Below, piece after piece: positions 32,851 to 43,687 of a stretch of DNA of 64,000 nucleotides; positions within the stretch are counted from its first letter, which is position 1, and each line of letters opens with the position of its first letter. Both the position numbers and the translations under genes were made by a program. Under the pieces are notes generated by a model, which was given only the letters and a program-made list of their open reading frames with translations, did no database searches and was not told the origin of the DNA. Source of the DNA: Branchiostoma floridae. Lineage: Eukaryota; Chordata; Leptocardii; Amphioxiformes; Branchiostomatidae. The DNA is taken from positions 195,395-259,394 of the forward strand of contig NW_023365706.1 of the NCBI RefSeq assembly GCF_000003815.2, given 5' to 3'.

Positions 32851-33039
32851 TATTATGATAATAGTTGTTACACTGAACGAAACAGTGTACAACACATTTC
32901 AACAGGACGTAAGAGTAGAAAAACTGCGTTACGTGCCCCTAGAGCGGATTCTATACCGGCGGCGCAACGACCTCAATCGTGTGTTTACACATTACGGTAG
33001 AAAATGTTAAAGGCATTACGATGCCCAGTACATCGACTT

Positions 33040-34135
33040 GAAGTTTTCTATCGCCAAAAAGCACGAAAAGCTGTTTTCGGTCTCAAACCTCTATTCCGCT
33101 CATCATTGACATTGTCTCCGACGGCCTTATGAATATGAAGAATTTATGACGCATGTATTAAGTCTATCATGTTGTACTGTTGTGAAATTTGGGGTAAGGA
33201 TTTTCTGAATGACAGTTGTCCTATTGAAATGATTCAGAACAGATTCTGTAAAAATATTCTCGGAGTACAAAGGAGTTCTAGTAACTCAGCATGTAGAGCA
33301 GAGCTTGGTATATACCCAGTTGATATAGATGTTTGAATCCGTTTAGTCAAATACTGGCTACGACTCAGACAACTGCACATTTCTTCACAAGTATACGCGC
33401 TTCAGTCAAAACAACATTTACCAGAGATTAGTCGCAGGAAAAATTGGGTTCACCATGTAAAGGACATACTTAACAACAGCGGCTACTAATACATCTGGAA
33501 TACAGACATCATAGACAACGGCTATTCCTGTACAGAAGGCTGAATGACATTTACATTCAAAGTTTCTTTCACAAGTTATCTGTAGACGAAGGAAAACTTA
33601 GATTTTACAAAAACTTATATCATACGACATGGAAAACTCCTTGTACCATAGCAATTTTGAATTCCGCTCAGCGATATGTAAGTTAAAAATTACTTCGCAC
33701 CCATGAGGAATAGAGAAAGGAATATATAAAAAAGCTATATGCTCATAAAAGAATTTGTAAGCAGTGCACAACGAATGCAGTGGAAAATGAAACACATTTC
33801 ATCTGTGAGTGTCCCCTATTCGATGCTATAAGTAACACACTGTTTGAAAGAGCGTCCAAAATCACACCAAACTTTTCATTTTTAAAGAACACACAAAAGC
33901 CACACCTGCTAAGATCATTGAATCAATCTATCAGAGAAATTGTCAAAAAATTTCATTTTCAACTGTTTTCAAAGAAGAAGTCAAACACCACAATAGTAAT
34001 GTGGGTTTTAGAATCGTATTCGATATCCTGTATGCACGTACAATCAGTTAATCTTTGTATGTTAGAATTTAGGTTATATACACGTTTTTATGTATTTGAT
34101 TTTGTTCACTTGCAATTAGCCCCATGGGCATGAAA
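33040..34135 (+). mobile_element. LINE 3' half relic
   Basis: Broken frames read KARKAVFGLKPLF near 33050, then VLYCCEIWGKDF, IEMIQNRFCKNILGVQ and SACRAELGIYP (33170-33320), which is the post-reverse-transcriptase region. The end reads CKQCTTNAVENETHFICECPLF (33756-33820), the C-x2-C-x9-H-x4-C knuckle found at the C-terminus of several LINE clades. At least one stop and frame changes occur around 33335. It is non-functional. Confidence 0.7.
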
Positions 34136-35660
34136 TTGCTATAAAACATTATCATTATTCATCGATTTGAATACGTTTTATGTTACTCAAGAATGATTGC
34201 GTGTTTCACGTTTTCGTAGACGCTCTTCAGTACTCGACGTCATAGCGCAAATTGAAATCTACAAATACGGCACCTGTAGTTATGGTACCGTTGTACCACT
34301 TGTCTTACAGCTTCTGTCTATTTCTACAGAACGTCCTCCAAATGTTTCGTTTGGGACCACCTGTTATATAATAAACCCATAAGAGACACGTCTGTACATT
34401 CATCTGATGATAATGCAGAAACGCAAACTTTGATATTTTTTTGCGACACCCCAGCGTATGAACTGCTCATTATTTGTACTTTGAAAGCAAACAGGGATGT
34501 TGCGAATCGGTACGGCATCCTACAAATCTTATAGCGCATATCTAGTTTAATTACGTCAATGACAATAGCTATGAGCCACTGTGCATTATCCTGATACAAG
34601 TGGCAACCCCTGTTGCAATCGCTGTACAACCGGATGGTTCGAGTTTCTGTAAACTCTAGCCCAAACCTTCGTCGGTCGCGATTTCATGAGTGTTGACAGA
34701 CGTTTAGCCGTTGCTAAGAGTAACGATACTATTGACTTGTCGAAATTTTCTACGATACCATAGGCCAGCACCACGGTTCAGCTTCCTCCTCGTTGAGCAC
34801 AAATGTGGGGTGAAATGTTGAGAGAGAATTCAGAGTGTTTCTATGGCTTTCCCAAGAACGGTATCACCGCGCCTTATGGACGATACCTAGGACAGCTTGT
34901 GAAGTGTGATATCTGGCGCTTTCACGCTTGCAAACATGCTTTGCTTTGCATTGATTAGAACTATAGCGGAAAATTTGGTTAGGTTTAACGAACGAGGTGC
35001 GGGGAATGGAAACCATTCATAGTCGCTTTTGGAAAAAAAGACAATATCATTGGCACCGGTCATAACTCGGGTACAAGGCATTGACTCAGTTAAGTAACGC
35101 CCGTTAAGACATTTACAATCTCATAGAACAAACAGAGACGACGTTATCTATCAGCATCCGTCCATGATAGTTTCCCAACCCAGCTGCAATGATGTAATTT
35201 GTAATTTACTCCGGCAGATTGTAAAACGAGATTTATCGTTCCAAATATCTTACTTGGCACGTTGAACAAGTGACGCAGGGATAAAATCCAACACGATTTT
35301 ATGCTAACTTAATGATGAACGAAGCCCGGCTATACCTACCAGAAGGCAAGGCGGCCAACAGGTGGTCACAGAGCTATCGTGCCTTAATTTAATTATGCCA
35401 AAATGACGATTTCAAATGTCAACTTGAGTCTTATGAGATATCAAAAGTTCAAGCTATTCACAAGTGCTGAGAACTAATGTCGTGACCTGTTGATTCGAAC
35501 ATGATAGACTTGCATATTTGAGTGTCGCCCTGATGGGAGTTTAGTTATTATTATAATATTTGTCGCACTTTAACAAAGTAACCCGTACGTAATCTCAGCT
35601 TGAAATGTCAAATGACGACTTTATTCAGTCATGAATCCGACTCTATGACATCGATCGATG
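34136..35660. other. No gene seen
   Basis: No supportable exon, RNA or repeat. A minus-strand frame at 34324-34629 is open for 101 codons, but I recognise nothing in it. Confidence 0.4.
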
Positions 35661-35811
35661 TCGAACACAAAACGTTCCTCACAGAAAGACAAGATATCAA
35701 TAAATGTTTTTTCTTTTGTTGTCGTAATTTTTTTAACCAATTAATGGAATGCGCGGGCATACTAGAAATGACGAAAGAAAAGAAATTGTGTCACAAAGCC
35801 AGCAGAACTAC

Positions 35812-36228
35812 CCTCACATAATTCTCAGACATTCAATATTTGTAAACAAACGGAAGTCGGGCGAACGTCGCCCGAACGTCGCCGCCATCCGATTTGCGCT
35901 CGATGATTAATAACTAGGACTGTGCTGGATTGACGCACGACTATCAATCGAATGTCGACCTATACCCTTGCGAGGTATGCACGATTTGCACGCACGATCT
36001 GCGACTCGGTAACGAGCTCTGCGATCTCAGAGATCTCCTGCGACTTGTCGCTTATGTTAAGAACATGTTTGGCTGCACCGCGACCGTCGTACGACCCCTG
36101 AAGATCGCCGGCGATCCCTAAAAATCGCAAGATGATCGTGAGATCACCGGACGTCTTATTCACGAAAATGTCGTTTAGAGCTCGTAGACTAGTCTTCTGA
36201 TCGATTTTCGCCTAATGTGAGGGGGTAT
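35812..36228. mobile_element. MITE, TACCC..TCACAT family, copy A
   Basis: Left end CTACCCTCACATAATTCTC and right end CGCCTAATGTGAGGGGGTAT form a loose inverted repeat. The interior has CGATCTGCG/CGCAGATCG-type short palindromes. It is the same family as 6479-6718. It carries no coding capacity. Confidence 0.6.
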
Positions 36229-36240
36229 CAACACGCGTTC

Positions 36241-36300
36241 TAATACCCGCCTCACATTATATACGATCTTCGGACGTACTTCGCGATCGCAGGAAGGTCG
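36241..36300. mobile_element. Left end of a further ATACCC..TCACAT element
   Basis: AATACCCGCCTCACATTATA, then CGATCTTCGG, starts 12 bp after copy A ends. It could pair with the right end at 37548, which would make a nested, composite element of about 1.3 kb. Confidence 0.45.
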
Positions 36301-36539
36301 GCTGATTTTAAGATCTTAAGATGGTCTTGCGTATTTTTCCCCAAAAATCTGTCCCCCTCACATACAAGCGAGCCTCGTGCGATCGACGGTGAATAAATCT
36401 ATGATAATGAACCTCCCATGACCTCTTGCACGCGGACAAGGAAACACAAAACGTTCCTCAAAAAAGGCAAGAGATCAATAAATGTTGCTTATTTTGTTGT
36501 CGGAATCTTTTTAACCAATGAATGGAATGTGCGGGCATA

Positions 36540-37030
36540 ATGATGATCTTTATTTGCATGTTCCTGCCCATGTGGGCTAAATACTAAAAACTAAGTGCTA
36601 TAACATGTAGTATTACGATTGAATAAACAATACATCTGCAACTAAGCTATCACTATATCTAACGTTTACATGACTCTTCCCTTTTCTTAAAACATGTGTA
36701 TACGAACTCACAGAGTTTGTGTTGTACAAAGTTGTCTGTGGTTGTCATTAACGTTATATGTACAAACAGGTTGTCGTTGGTTAACTCTTTACATCGTGTA
36801 TCTACATTCAGAGCACTGATAAAAGAGTTGCGCATGTCATTGTATAAAGAACACGCTAATATAAAATGGACTTCATTCTCTATACGGTTAGAGTTACAAA
36901 GTGTACAGACTATTATTCGGAGGAGTCTGGTTGTATCTTCCCACTTGAATTTGTAGGGGATGGTCACTGATTTTTAATCTAGCCATGGCTCGGCGATGGT
37001 TGAAATTCTGAATATCAAGGTACTGTTCTC
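36540..37030 (-). mobile_element. LINE 3' tail inserted in the duplicated block
   Basis: The minus-strand frame at 36659-36967 reads CTLCNSNRIENEVHFILACSLY, the C-terminal zinc knuckle of a LINE protein. Comparison with copy A (GCGGGCATACTAGAAATGACG, uninterrupted at 35751) shows that this segment is absent there. The insertion lies between GCGGGCATA and ATACTAATTG, with a possible short CATAAT duplication. Confidence 0.7.
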
Positions 37031-37116
37031 ATAATACTAATTGAATGGAAATGACACAAGAAAGGAAAGTGTGTCACAAAGCCAGCCTACATACTGCCAC
37101 AGGGCCCACAATGTTA

Positions 37117-37548
37117 GAATTACCCTCACATTCCCAGAAATTCAATATTTTTAAACAATCGGATGAACGTCGCCCGACTAACGGGCGTTCGCCATCCGAT
37201 TTCCGCTCGATGATTAATAACTATGTCTGTGCTCGCCTATCGGTCTTCAATCGTTGGATTGACGCAAGACTATTGACCGATACCCTTGCGAGGTACGCAC
37301 GATTTGCACGCACGATCTGCGACTCGTTAACGAGCTCTGCGATCTCGGAGATCTCCTGCGACTTGTCGCTTATGTTAAGAACATGTTTGGCTGCACCGCG
37401 ACCGTCGTAAGACTCCCGAAAATTGCCGGCGATCCCTAAAAATCGCAAGATGCTCGTGAGAACACCGGACGTCTTACTCACGAAAATGTCATTTAGAGTT
37501 CGTAAACTAGTCTTCCGATCGAATCGCGCCTAGTGTGAGGGGGGTATA
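37117..37548. mobile_element. MITE, TACCC..TCACAT family, copy B
   Basis: Left end TTACCCTCACATTCCCAG and right end CGCGCCTAGTGTGAGGGGGG. It is colinear with copy A at 35812-36228. The right end, reversed, is close to the left end of the 6479 element (ATACCCCC.TCACA.T.GGCG..A.TCGATCGGA). Confidence 0.6.
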
Positions 37549-38205
37549 ATAACTGCTTTCTGCAGTCAGACGATTCGGAGTCAATTTCAACCGCGGTACG
37601 GTGGAATTACGACATTCTTTCTAAAACGCGAACAAATTGGCATTTGTAAAGGAAACTTAATGTAAAGTAGCTTCGTATATTGACATACCCGTGCTATTAA
37701 TAGCTCTGATCTTCCTTTATTCCCCCGAAAGTAACAGTCGAATAAACTGTCTTTAATTTTCACAAGGCGCAAAAGTGCATGGCATTGTTCGTTTTCGATA
37801 CACTTTAAAGCTGCAAATCAACACTAAAACATCATTTTGTAAAACTCTGATAGCCTATAATATTGTGTTACTTTGAATGAAATCAGTTATTAGATAACCT
37901 ATACATGTTCATTCTTTTTTGGTGAAATAAAATAGTATTAGGAACTTGTCAATATTACGTTTGAATCCTTAATGCGCAATATTTACCAAGGTGCAGAAAT
38001 TGAACACATACGCCTGGCAGAATGGGCGTCTTTTTCCGTCATAAAGACATTTTGCACATCTAATGGCCCACTTTCCGATACGAATACGCTGTGAAAATAT
38101 ACATATCATAAGAAATTCCCTTTCCGTATATCCTAGAGATCCATTGGCCCACTGCGCATCAACTAAAAAAAGTGCGTCAACTCAAGGGTAGTCTCTTCAT
38201 GTACA
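37549..38205. other. No gene seen
   Basis: No supportable feature before the satellite array. Confidence 0.4.
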
Positions 38206-40100
38206 AAAAATCGCATTTTCTCTCAAAAGAGCTAATAAAGCGTTTTTGACAGAAAATGTGCATCATAATTTCAGAAAACTATTCCACACGCAAAACAGTT
38301 TGTTCGAAGAAAATCGGACTTCGTTTCGCGAAATCTGAATTTGGGGATAAAAACCATGTTTTTGCCTCAGAAGAGCTAATTAAGCATTTTTGACAGAAAA
38401 TGTGCATACATAGTTTCAGAAAATTATCCTGCACCCAAAAAAGTTTGTTTGAAGAAAATCGGACTTCGTTTCGCGAAATCTGAATTTGGGGATAAAAACC
38501 GTGTTTTTGCCTCAGAAGAGCTAATTAAGCATTTTTGACAGAAAATGTGCATACATAATTTCAGAAAATTATTCCGCACCCAAAAAAGTTTGTTCGAAGA
38601 AAATCGGACTTCGTTTCCCGAAATCTGAATTTGGGGATAAAAACCGTGTTTTTGCCTCAGAAGAGCTAATTAAGCATTTTTGACAGAAAATGTGCATACA
38701 TAATTTCAGAAAATTATCCCGCACCCAAAAAAGTTTGTTCGAAGAAAATCGGACTTCGTTTCGCGAAATCTGAATTTGGGGATAAAAACCGTGTTTTTGC
38801 CTCAGAAGAGCTAATTAAGCACTTTTGACAGAAAATGTGCATACATAATTTCAGAAAATTATTCCGCACCCAAAAAAGTTTGTTCGAAGAAAATCGGACT
38901 TCGTTTCGCGAAATCTGAATTTGGGGATAAAAACCGTGTTTTTGCCTCAGAAGAGCTAATTAAGCATTTTTGACAGAAAAGGTGCATACATAATTTCAGA
39001 AAATTATTCCGCATCCAAAAAAGTTTGTTCGAAGAAAATCGGACTTCCTTTCGCGAAATCTGAATTTGGGGATAAAAACCGTGTTTTTGCCTCAGAAGAG
39101 CTAATTAAGCATTTTTGACAGAAAATGTGCATACATAGTTTCAGAAAATTATCCCGCACCCAAAAAAGTTTCTTCGAAGAAAATCGGACTTCGTTTCGCG
39201 AAATCTGAATTTGGGGATATAAAAAACCGTGTTTTTGCCTCAGAAGAGCTAATTAAGCATTTTTGACAGAAAATATGCATATATAATTTCAGAAAATTAT
39301 TCCGCACCCAAAAAAGTTTGTTCGAAGAAAATCGGACTTCGTTTCGCGAAATCTGAATTTGGGGATAAAATCCGTGTTTTTGCCTCAGAAGAGCTAATTA
39401 AGCATTTTTGACAGAAAATGTGCATACATAGTTTCAGAAAATTAATCCGCACCCAAAAAAGTTTGTTCGAAGAAAATCGGACTTCGTTTCGCGAAATCTG
39501 AATTTGGGGATAAAAACCGTGTTTTTGCCTCAGAAGAGCTAATTAAGCATTTTTGACAGAAAATATGCATACATAGTTTCAGAAAATTATCCCGCACCCA
39601 AAAATGTTTGTTCGAAGAAAGTTGGACTTCGTTTCGCGAAATCTGAATTTGGGGATAAAAACCGTGTTTTTGCCTCAGAAGAGCTAATTAAGCATTTTTG
39701 ACAGAAAATGTGCATACATAATTTCAGAAAATTATTCCGCATCCAAAAAAGTTTGTTCGAAGAAAATCGGACTTCCTTTCGCGAAATCTGAATTTGGGGA
39801 TAAAAACCGTGTTTTTGCCTCAGAAGAGCTAATTAAGCATTTTTGACAGAAAATGTGCATACATAGTTTCAGAAAATTATCCCGCACCCAAAAAAGTTTC
39901 TTCGAAGAAAATCGGACTTCGTTTCGCGAAATCTGAATTTGGGGATAAAAACCGTGTTTTTGCCTCAGAAGAGCTAATTAAGCATTTTTGACAGAAAAGG
40001 TGCATACATAATTTCAGAAAATTATTCTGCACCCAAAAATGTTTGTTCGAAGAAAATCGGACTTCGTTTCGCGAAATCTGAATTTGGGGATAAAAACCTT
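38206..40100 (+). repeat. 145-bp satellite array 1, 13 units
   Basis: The phrase GTGTTTTTGCCTCAGAAGAG starts at 38501, 38646, 38791, 38936, 39081, 39229, 39374, 39519, 39664, 39809 and 39954. The period is 145 bp with a single 148-bp unit, and two more divergent units come first (about 38211 and 38356). Units are nearly identical except for a few substitutions shared by non-adjacent units (such as CTTCCTTTCGC at 39050 and 39770), which suggests blocks of several units were copied. The array ends at 40098, where a palindromic sequence begins. Stops occur in the frames I checked, so it is not coding. Confidence 0.97.
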
Positions 40101-40172
40101 GTCGGGACATATATAAATTAAAATCCTTGTCGGGACATATATAAATATATATGTCTCGACAAGGATTTTATA
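40100..40172. repeat. Palindromic TTGTCGGGACATATA cluster
   Basis: CCTTGTCGGGACATATATAA occurs twice directly, then twice inverted as TATATGTCTCGACAAGGATT. These are repeated tips of the foldback element that follows, and they abut the satellite array directly. Confidence 0.8.
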
Positions 40173-40930
40173 TATGTCTCGACAAGGATTTTAGGGCGTT
40201 AAAAAATGCCCCGTAACAGCCTCTGTCATGTGTATATTATCGTGTAGGTATACATGGAAGGATGCCTACGTATATATATGTATAGCTAGGAGCCGACCGC
40301 AGTGTTGTTACTGTGATTTCATCTGAGTTCTGTAAAAAGGAATATAATAAAGAATAGAATGTAATATGCTATGCAGTCACATTTATGTAATGTCGCCTTT
40401 GTTACAAAAACACTGTGAACTTGTGAAGTGAAAGTCGCTTGTCTTCAACTGTGTTCTCTGTCTTCTGCGATAGAATATAACGTTACATTGCACAAAGGAC
40501 GTTTGAATTAACGAACCGTTCGACCTAGGCTTGACTTCATATTGTCCAAAGTAAACGCTAACACTTCTACTTGTTGGTTTGATCTACCAAATGATGTCAT
40601 ATTCGACTCGTCCATGCCGGCTATTATATAAATACAGTATCATATAAGTATAGCCCCCGAATATCTCCTGTGCCTCGATGATTTGACCGGAATTGAACTT
40701 GATATTCTCTCTGAGTGACATGTGGACAGTCTGGGGGTCTTTCGCTCAGGTCATTTCATCGAAATCAAGGATAGTAATTTTCTGCTATTCCCTGCACACA
40801 TGTACTTGGTTTGGTGCCATCCTCATGTTGGGTCCTATTTGCCCATGGAAGCCACCTACACGATAATATACACATGACAGAGGTCGTTATGGGGCATTTT
40901 TTTACGCGCTAGAAGCCTTGTCGAGACATA
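40173..40930. mobile_element. Foldback-type DNA element, ~77-bp TIRs
   Basis: The left arm is 40173-40249 (TATGTCTCGACAAGG, then AAAAAATGCCCCGTAAC, then CTCTGTCATGTGTATATTAT, CGTGTAGGT). It is the reverse complement of 40854-40930 (ACCTACACGATAATATACAC, ATGACAGAGGTCGTTATGGG, GCATTTTTTTACGCGCTAGA, AGCCTTGTCGAGACATA), with a few mismatches. The interior of about 600 bp is non-coding. The arms and the duplicated tips to the left mark a non-autonomous DNA transposon of unknown superfamily. Confidence 0.85.
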
Positions 40931-41910
40931 AAGAAAAACTGTACAACTTGAATAGAAAGTATGATAAAAACGACTATTAAAAGATACGTCAAAAAACAAC
41001 CGGAGACTAACCTCTGCTTGGAGTGTAGGTAAACAGCAGAGCGTTTTTTACCATGTATGTGTAGTGATATAGGTTGATGAATCTAATAGTACTCAATGTA
41101 ATCTGTATCTGTATCTGTATTATATTTTATATGACCCTGACCTCCCTCATGACCTCAATGAAAAGCGGCCTGCTGGCCGATTTGAGCTTCTCATGAATAA
41201 ATAAAGGTTCAAACAAAAAAACAAATACCAAGCAGGTAATACAGTTTGGTTGCTGCCGCACAGCGTCGTTGTTCGTGATAGCAATGACATCATTGCCAGC
41301 CAATCAGATTTCATATATTTTGACCTATGACCCCGAGTTCCACATCCCGCCAAAAACTGAAAAAGCTGTTCTGTTCAGGCGGTTCGCTCGCACGGCACAC
41401 GTTCAGAACCGGTAAGTAAACTACTGTAATTTAATTCTTTCATGGGCAAATATTATTGTCGTTAGATTTTTTTTACACAGAAGTGAATGATCGTTTTCAT
41501 TGTACAGGTCTATATTGCGATCAACGTTACTAGTGTCGAGCTACATGAACATTTGTGTGGCGTAGGGGGGAGGGGGGCGCATTTGATTAGTGAAAAATAT
41601 ATTAGTTTTGAGAGTTTATTTGCAAAATCATGCCCGTTCAAGGCTAATTGCATGTACTCTCCTAGCAGAGCTCGAATCGCGCAGATATAATAGTAGTCAA
41701 ATTACACCGGCGCTATGCCCATTCAAATCGGAACGGTACAAGCCTATTAAATCTAATCACTTTGGCACATTCAGGGCGTTTTGTACCTAGGTGCTAAGTC
41801 TGCGCGAGTTTAGGGTTTCTCCTGCGTTGGCCGTGTGTTCTGAACAGCCAAACCAATAGATAATTAACAAAACAGAAGTTCAGGGCGGGATTTGTCCAGT
41901 TAAAGTTGAC

Positions 41911-41942
41911 CCAAGGAGGTTAACTTTCTTTAACCTCCTTGG
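41911..41942. repeat. 13-bp-arm hairpin
   Basis: CCAAGGAGGTTAA (41911-41923) and TTAACCTCCTTGG (41930-41942) are exact reverse complements around a 6-base loop. Confidence 0.85.
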
Positions 41943-42514
41943 TTGACCTAACTTGAGTCTTGTCTAAACTACCAAACAAGCGCTCGCCATTTTCTTCAGA
42001 TAACTGCATGCAACCGTAAACGTTGACTTTGACTTAAATTAGCTACTTTTTTTACATTAAAGCTATTTACGGTGCTTACATTATTATATGTATTTGTTGA
42101 CTTAATGATATATTTACACATATATACACAGGTAATTCATATTTGGAATTTTGCTTAAAAAATATTTTATTGGGTGTAGAAAGTTTACGTTACGTTATGA
42201 TGCTTTCAATCTGGCGAGAAAGAATGAGGAATAGGGATCCCAGCGGGTGCTGGCGCGGGCCGCTGAACATGTGCCGGGCGCGAGTTAATCCGGGGCAGTA
42301 AAACTATTTGGCTAACGATCTTTTTATGCTTCGGGGGGCGGATTACCAACACGGATTTTGAAAGGATGATTCCCCGCCCCTATGCGTTTTGTTACAGGAA
42401 TAGCGCCCGGGTGTAATTTTTTTGAACTACTTTAATTAACTGCATGCGCGATTCGATCTCTGCTTGGAGAGTAACTTGCACGTACAGTATAGAAACTAGA
42501 GTATACTAGTAGAG

Positions 42515-42548
42515 CAAGGACGTTATATCAGCTGATATAACGTCCTTG
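42515..42548. repeat. Perfect 34-bp palindrome
   Basis: CAAGGACGTTATATCAG is followed immediately by its exact reverse complement with no loop. It may be a foldback remnant or an element end-to-end junction. Confidence 0.9.
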
Positions 42549-42599
42549 AGTAGAGCCAGTCCATAACATTGGTTTCTAGTCCGTAGTACTATAAGGTAC

Positions 42600-42790
42600 T
42601 AAGATTACTATTGTAGGGTTTGACGGTCGGTTATCCAACTTTCTGCAAAATCCGTATCTGTATCAATTGTAACAGTGGGGGCATGGGGGTGGCGGGTGGG
42701 TTGTGGTGCTAATTGACCATGCCTCCTTCTTGTTGTTTCACAATATAGCCGGTATAACCGCCATTCGGCGTAACATACCAGCTTCGGGTT
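42600..42790 (-). mobile_element. CR1-like LINE 3' UTR fragment
   Basis: The minus strand reads GAAGCTGGTATGTTACGCCG, then AATGGCGGTTATACCGGCTA, the same 3' UTR phrase as the LINE tail at 8748-8965. No coding part was recognised here. Confidence 0.55.
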
Positions 42791-43400
42791 GGGCATTGTG
42801 ATTTGAGTAAAAATGTAGTCTTTTGTTGATCACCTAAATGTTTAAAGCTCGATTGAATTGAGGCAACATTTTTATATACTCTGACTTATAAAGTGCGTTT
42901 CATTTTCCACTGTATTCATTGGGCAATATTTACATGCTCTGTGATTCTATTGTGTACAGATTATTCTTAGCTTATAAATTTATAACGACCCCTTTCTATT
43001 TCAAATGGGTGTTCACTAATTCTTGTTTTACATATGGCAGATCTTTCATCAAACTCGTTATGATTCAGGTAATTTTTCATCGAGTATATGAATCAATTGA
43101 CAAATCGACTGAATTTTTGTGTTACAGGGCTTGTTTCCAGTCAAGTTTCTATTTCTCAAGCCTTCTGTTTGCAAAGATATAGCGATAACAAGAGCAGGTT
43201 AGCTTTTGGTGGTTGTAGCTTAGATGCCAGGCCAGACCAGCTTCTCGTTCTTTACCCGGGGATCCAAAACATCACATTACTAAGGAAACTCGGAGCACTG
43301 GGGTGCATACTGTACCCTTCCTTGTCGGCGCTTTACAGTACTCGTAGAGTACTCGGTGACCGAACATAGACCCAAAACCCTACTGCCGCAACACACTCGA
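42791..43400. other. Upstream region of the transposase-like gene
   Basis: No coding exon recognised. Open frames at 42919-43369 have no known motif. Confidence 0.4.
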
Positions 43401-43405
43401 ACTGT

Positions 43406-43415
43406 TCTCGCGAGA
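43406..43415. promoter_or_regulatory. TCTCGCGAGA core promoter palindrome
   Basis: The exact palindrome TCTCGCGAGA lies 272 bp upstream of ATG 43688. In vertebrates this motif marks TATA-less, often housekeeping, promoters. Here it is a candidate promoter element for the following gene. A chance match is possible, but the position is right. Confidence 0.5.
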
Positions 43416-43687
43416 TGCATATTTTAGAGTAGAGAAGAGTCGGTTAGCTTTCAGGCGTATTTTAGCCAGTAGGTATAATTAGGTAATGAGGCTGATTTAC
43501 GCTGTTGAGACCTCATCGACAGTCATCCACAAGTTATCACCCGGATATCCCACCTTGTCTCCCCTGTCATCCGCACCCACATGGACTTAGACAACTGATG
43601 AACATGGAGTTCACCTACATCTGCGTGCTCATGCGGTACGAATAATCCTTGGCCTGGTGTCCCATTTCCGTGACCAACAGAGCCATA

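Larger units (their letters stand above)
35670..37548 (+). repeat. Tandem duplication carrying two MITE copies
   Basis: About 35670-36228 and 36445-37548 are copies of each other. They share AACGTTCCTCA, CAATAAATGTT, GTGTCACAAAGCCAG, CTCGATGATTAATAACTA, CTTGCGAGGT, GCACGATTTGCACGCACG and ACATGTTTGGCTGCACCGCG. The second copy is lengthened by a LINE tail (about 36540-37030). Arrangement and insert were read directly. Confidence 0.85.
40931..42598. other. No gene seen; two short hairpins
   Basis: No supportable exon in this stretch. It holds a GTATCT repeat (about 41103-41122) and the two hairpins listed separately at 41911 and 42515. Confidence 0.4.

Noticed and set aside
38206-40100. Array considered as tandem coding repeats
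   Set aside because: The 145-bp period is not a multiple of three and stops occur in the frames examined.
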